A stretch of DNA of 6,684 nucleotides from Burkholderiales bacterium (GTDB lineage: Bacteria > Pseudomonadota > Gammaproteobacteria > Burkholderiales > SG8-39), in assembly GCA_017880745.1 (NCBI GenBank), contig JADGRR010000163.1, positions 1 through 6,684 of the forward strand. The letters are read 5' to 3'. Within the stretch, counting starts at the first letter, position 1, and the number at the start of each line of letters is the position of its first letter. Positions 6,235 to 6,684 of this stretch are shown here, in pieces. A model generated the notes under the pieces. It worked only from the letters and a program-made list of their open reading frames with translations, searched no databases and was not told the DNA's origin. A program made the position numbers and the translations under genes.

Positions 6235-6606
6235 ACCTGGTTCGGTCTATACCCCCAAATTTACCCGCGAATTGATGCGGGATGTCAGCGATCAGCGGCG
6301 AACGCAAGCGATGTTCTCGCCTCACGTTTTCGACTTCCGCAGGGTGGCACATCCTCTTGGTTCGTTGCGTTACGCCATTCCCAATATCCATCCCTCGACC
6401 GTAGGATTACAAGCATCGTCCAGAATGATGCGATAATTCTACCTTACGATGCGAATCCAGGGCGGATCGAATTTTCGGAAAGGACAGGCTGGAATCCGGG
6501 CCCGGGACGGGACCCAGTACCGGGCACTCAGGAACGACTGGGTGAATTGATCCGGGCCTGGATCGACAGCGGTGCTGAGTGCCCTTATACGCGCAAAGGG
6601 ATATAG
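6235..6606 (+). pseudogene. Start-less open frame, possible 3' remnant of a cytochrome-like gene
   Basis: This frame is open for 123 codons with no ATG, GTG or TTG in its first two thirds, preceded by TAG and TGA in the same frame. Its last 33 residues include RLGELIRAWIDSGAECP, which resembles the C-terminal 'LIR.WID.GA' ending of planctomycete-type and related c-type cytochrome domains. The upstream part (NDAIILPYDANPGRIEF) is not recognised and no CXXCH haem motif is present. I infer a decayed gene tail. The frame could also be chance, because the adjacent frame (plus strand, up to about 6436) is open as well. Confidence 0.3.
6522..6584. repeat. 10-bp perfect inverted repeat with a 43-base spacer
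   Basis: GGGCACTCAG (6522-6531) and CTGAGTGCCC (6575-6584) are exact reverse complements. They lie inside the tail of the start-less open frame. No T-run or duplicated flank marks it as a terminator or an insertion-sequence end, and chance is a fair explanation. Confidence 0.4.
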
Positions 6607-6644
6607 CGCGGAGGCGGGCCTTTTGATTTTTTATTTCGCGAAAA

Positions 6645-6684
6645 CTATTGGATCAGCCCCTCAGCCTTCATCGCTTCCTGCACC
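6645..6684 (-). CDS. Extreme C-terminus of an unidentified minus-strand gene
   Basis: Reading leftward from the window edge, the minus strand gives VQEAMKAEGLIQ followed by TAG (6645-6647). The composition looks like an ordinary soluble helical C-terminus. Twelve codons are too few to name a family or prove coding. It would converge on the start-less frame that ends at 6606. No hairpin terminator was found in the 38 bases between them, although the plus strand is T-rich at 6621-6635. Confidence 0.35.
   Translation of the reverse strand, partial: VQEAMKAEGLIQ

Noticed and set aside
6607..6644. Intrinsic terminator between the two converging ends
   Set aside because: A T-rich run is present, but no adjacent GC-rich inverted repeat could be drawn.

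Overview
The window looks like chromosomal DNA of a moderately GC-rich proteobacterium. The dipeptide-transporter ATPases closely follow the E. coli DppD/DppF pattern, and DUF4124, YceD, YceF-type Maf and YccF are all proteobacterial families. A betaproteobacterium, or a related gammaproteobacterium, is my best guess; I cannot name a genus.

Left part (1-3823) is ordinary and intact. It holds the 3' end of dppD and a complete dppF, which overlap by one base and encode the two ATPases of a dipeptide/peptide ABC importer. After 173 bases comes a complete secreted M13 (neprilysin-type) zinc metallopeptidase with its own ribosome binding site, TTG start and signal peptide. Peptide cleavage in the envelope followed by dipeptide import is a plausible functional pairing, but that is inference from adjacency.

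Middle part (about 3830-4705) is a relic. It has a minus-strand N-terminal piece of yceD (DUF177), overlapping divergent promoter-like elements, a small complete secreted DUF4124 gene, and the first about 32 codons of a YceF-type maf gene. Both outer genes are cut off, so this segment of about 860 bases looks like a piece of the conserved yceD/maf neighbourhood pasted between unrelated genes. Hand counts suggest it is richer in GC than its flanks.

Right part (about 4703-5822) starts where the maf reading frame runs, without a stop, into an N-terminally truncated PrsW-family intramembrane protease. The protease keeps its EExxK, FxxxE and HxxxD motifs. The result is a 234-residue Maf-PrsW chimera. 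It is followed by yccF, a small inner-membrane protein built from two exact-register repeats.

The last 860 bases (5823-6684) hold no convincing intact gene: an orphan minus-strand terminator, a start-less open frame whose tail resembles the C-terminus of a cytochrome-like protein, a 10-bp inverted repeat, and the last 12 codons of an unidentified minus-strand gene at the edge. The most notable point is the pair of broken conserved genes and the in-frame Maf-PrsW fusion. They mark a real rearrangement or an assembly chimera, and the sequence alone cannot decide which.
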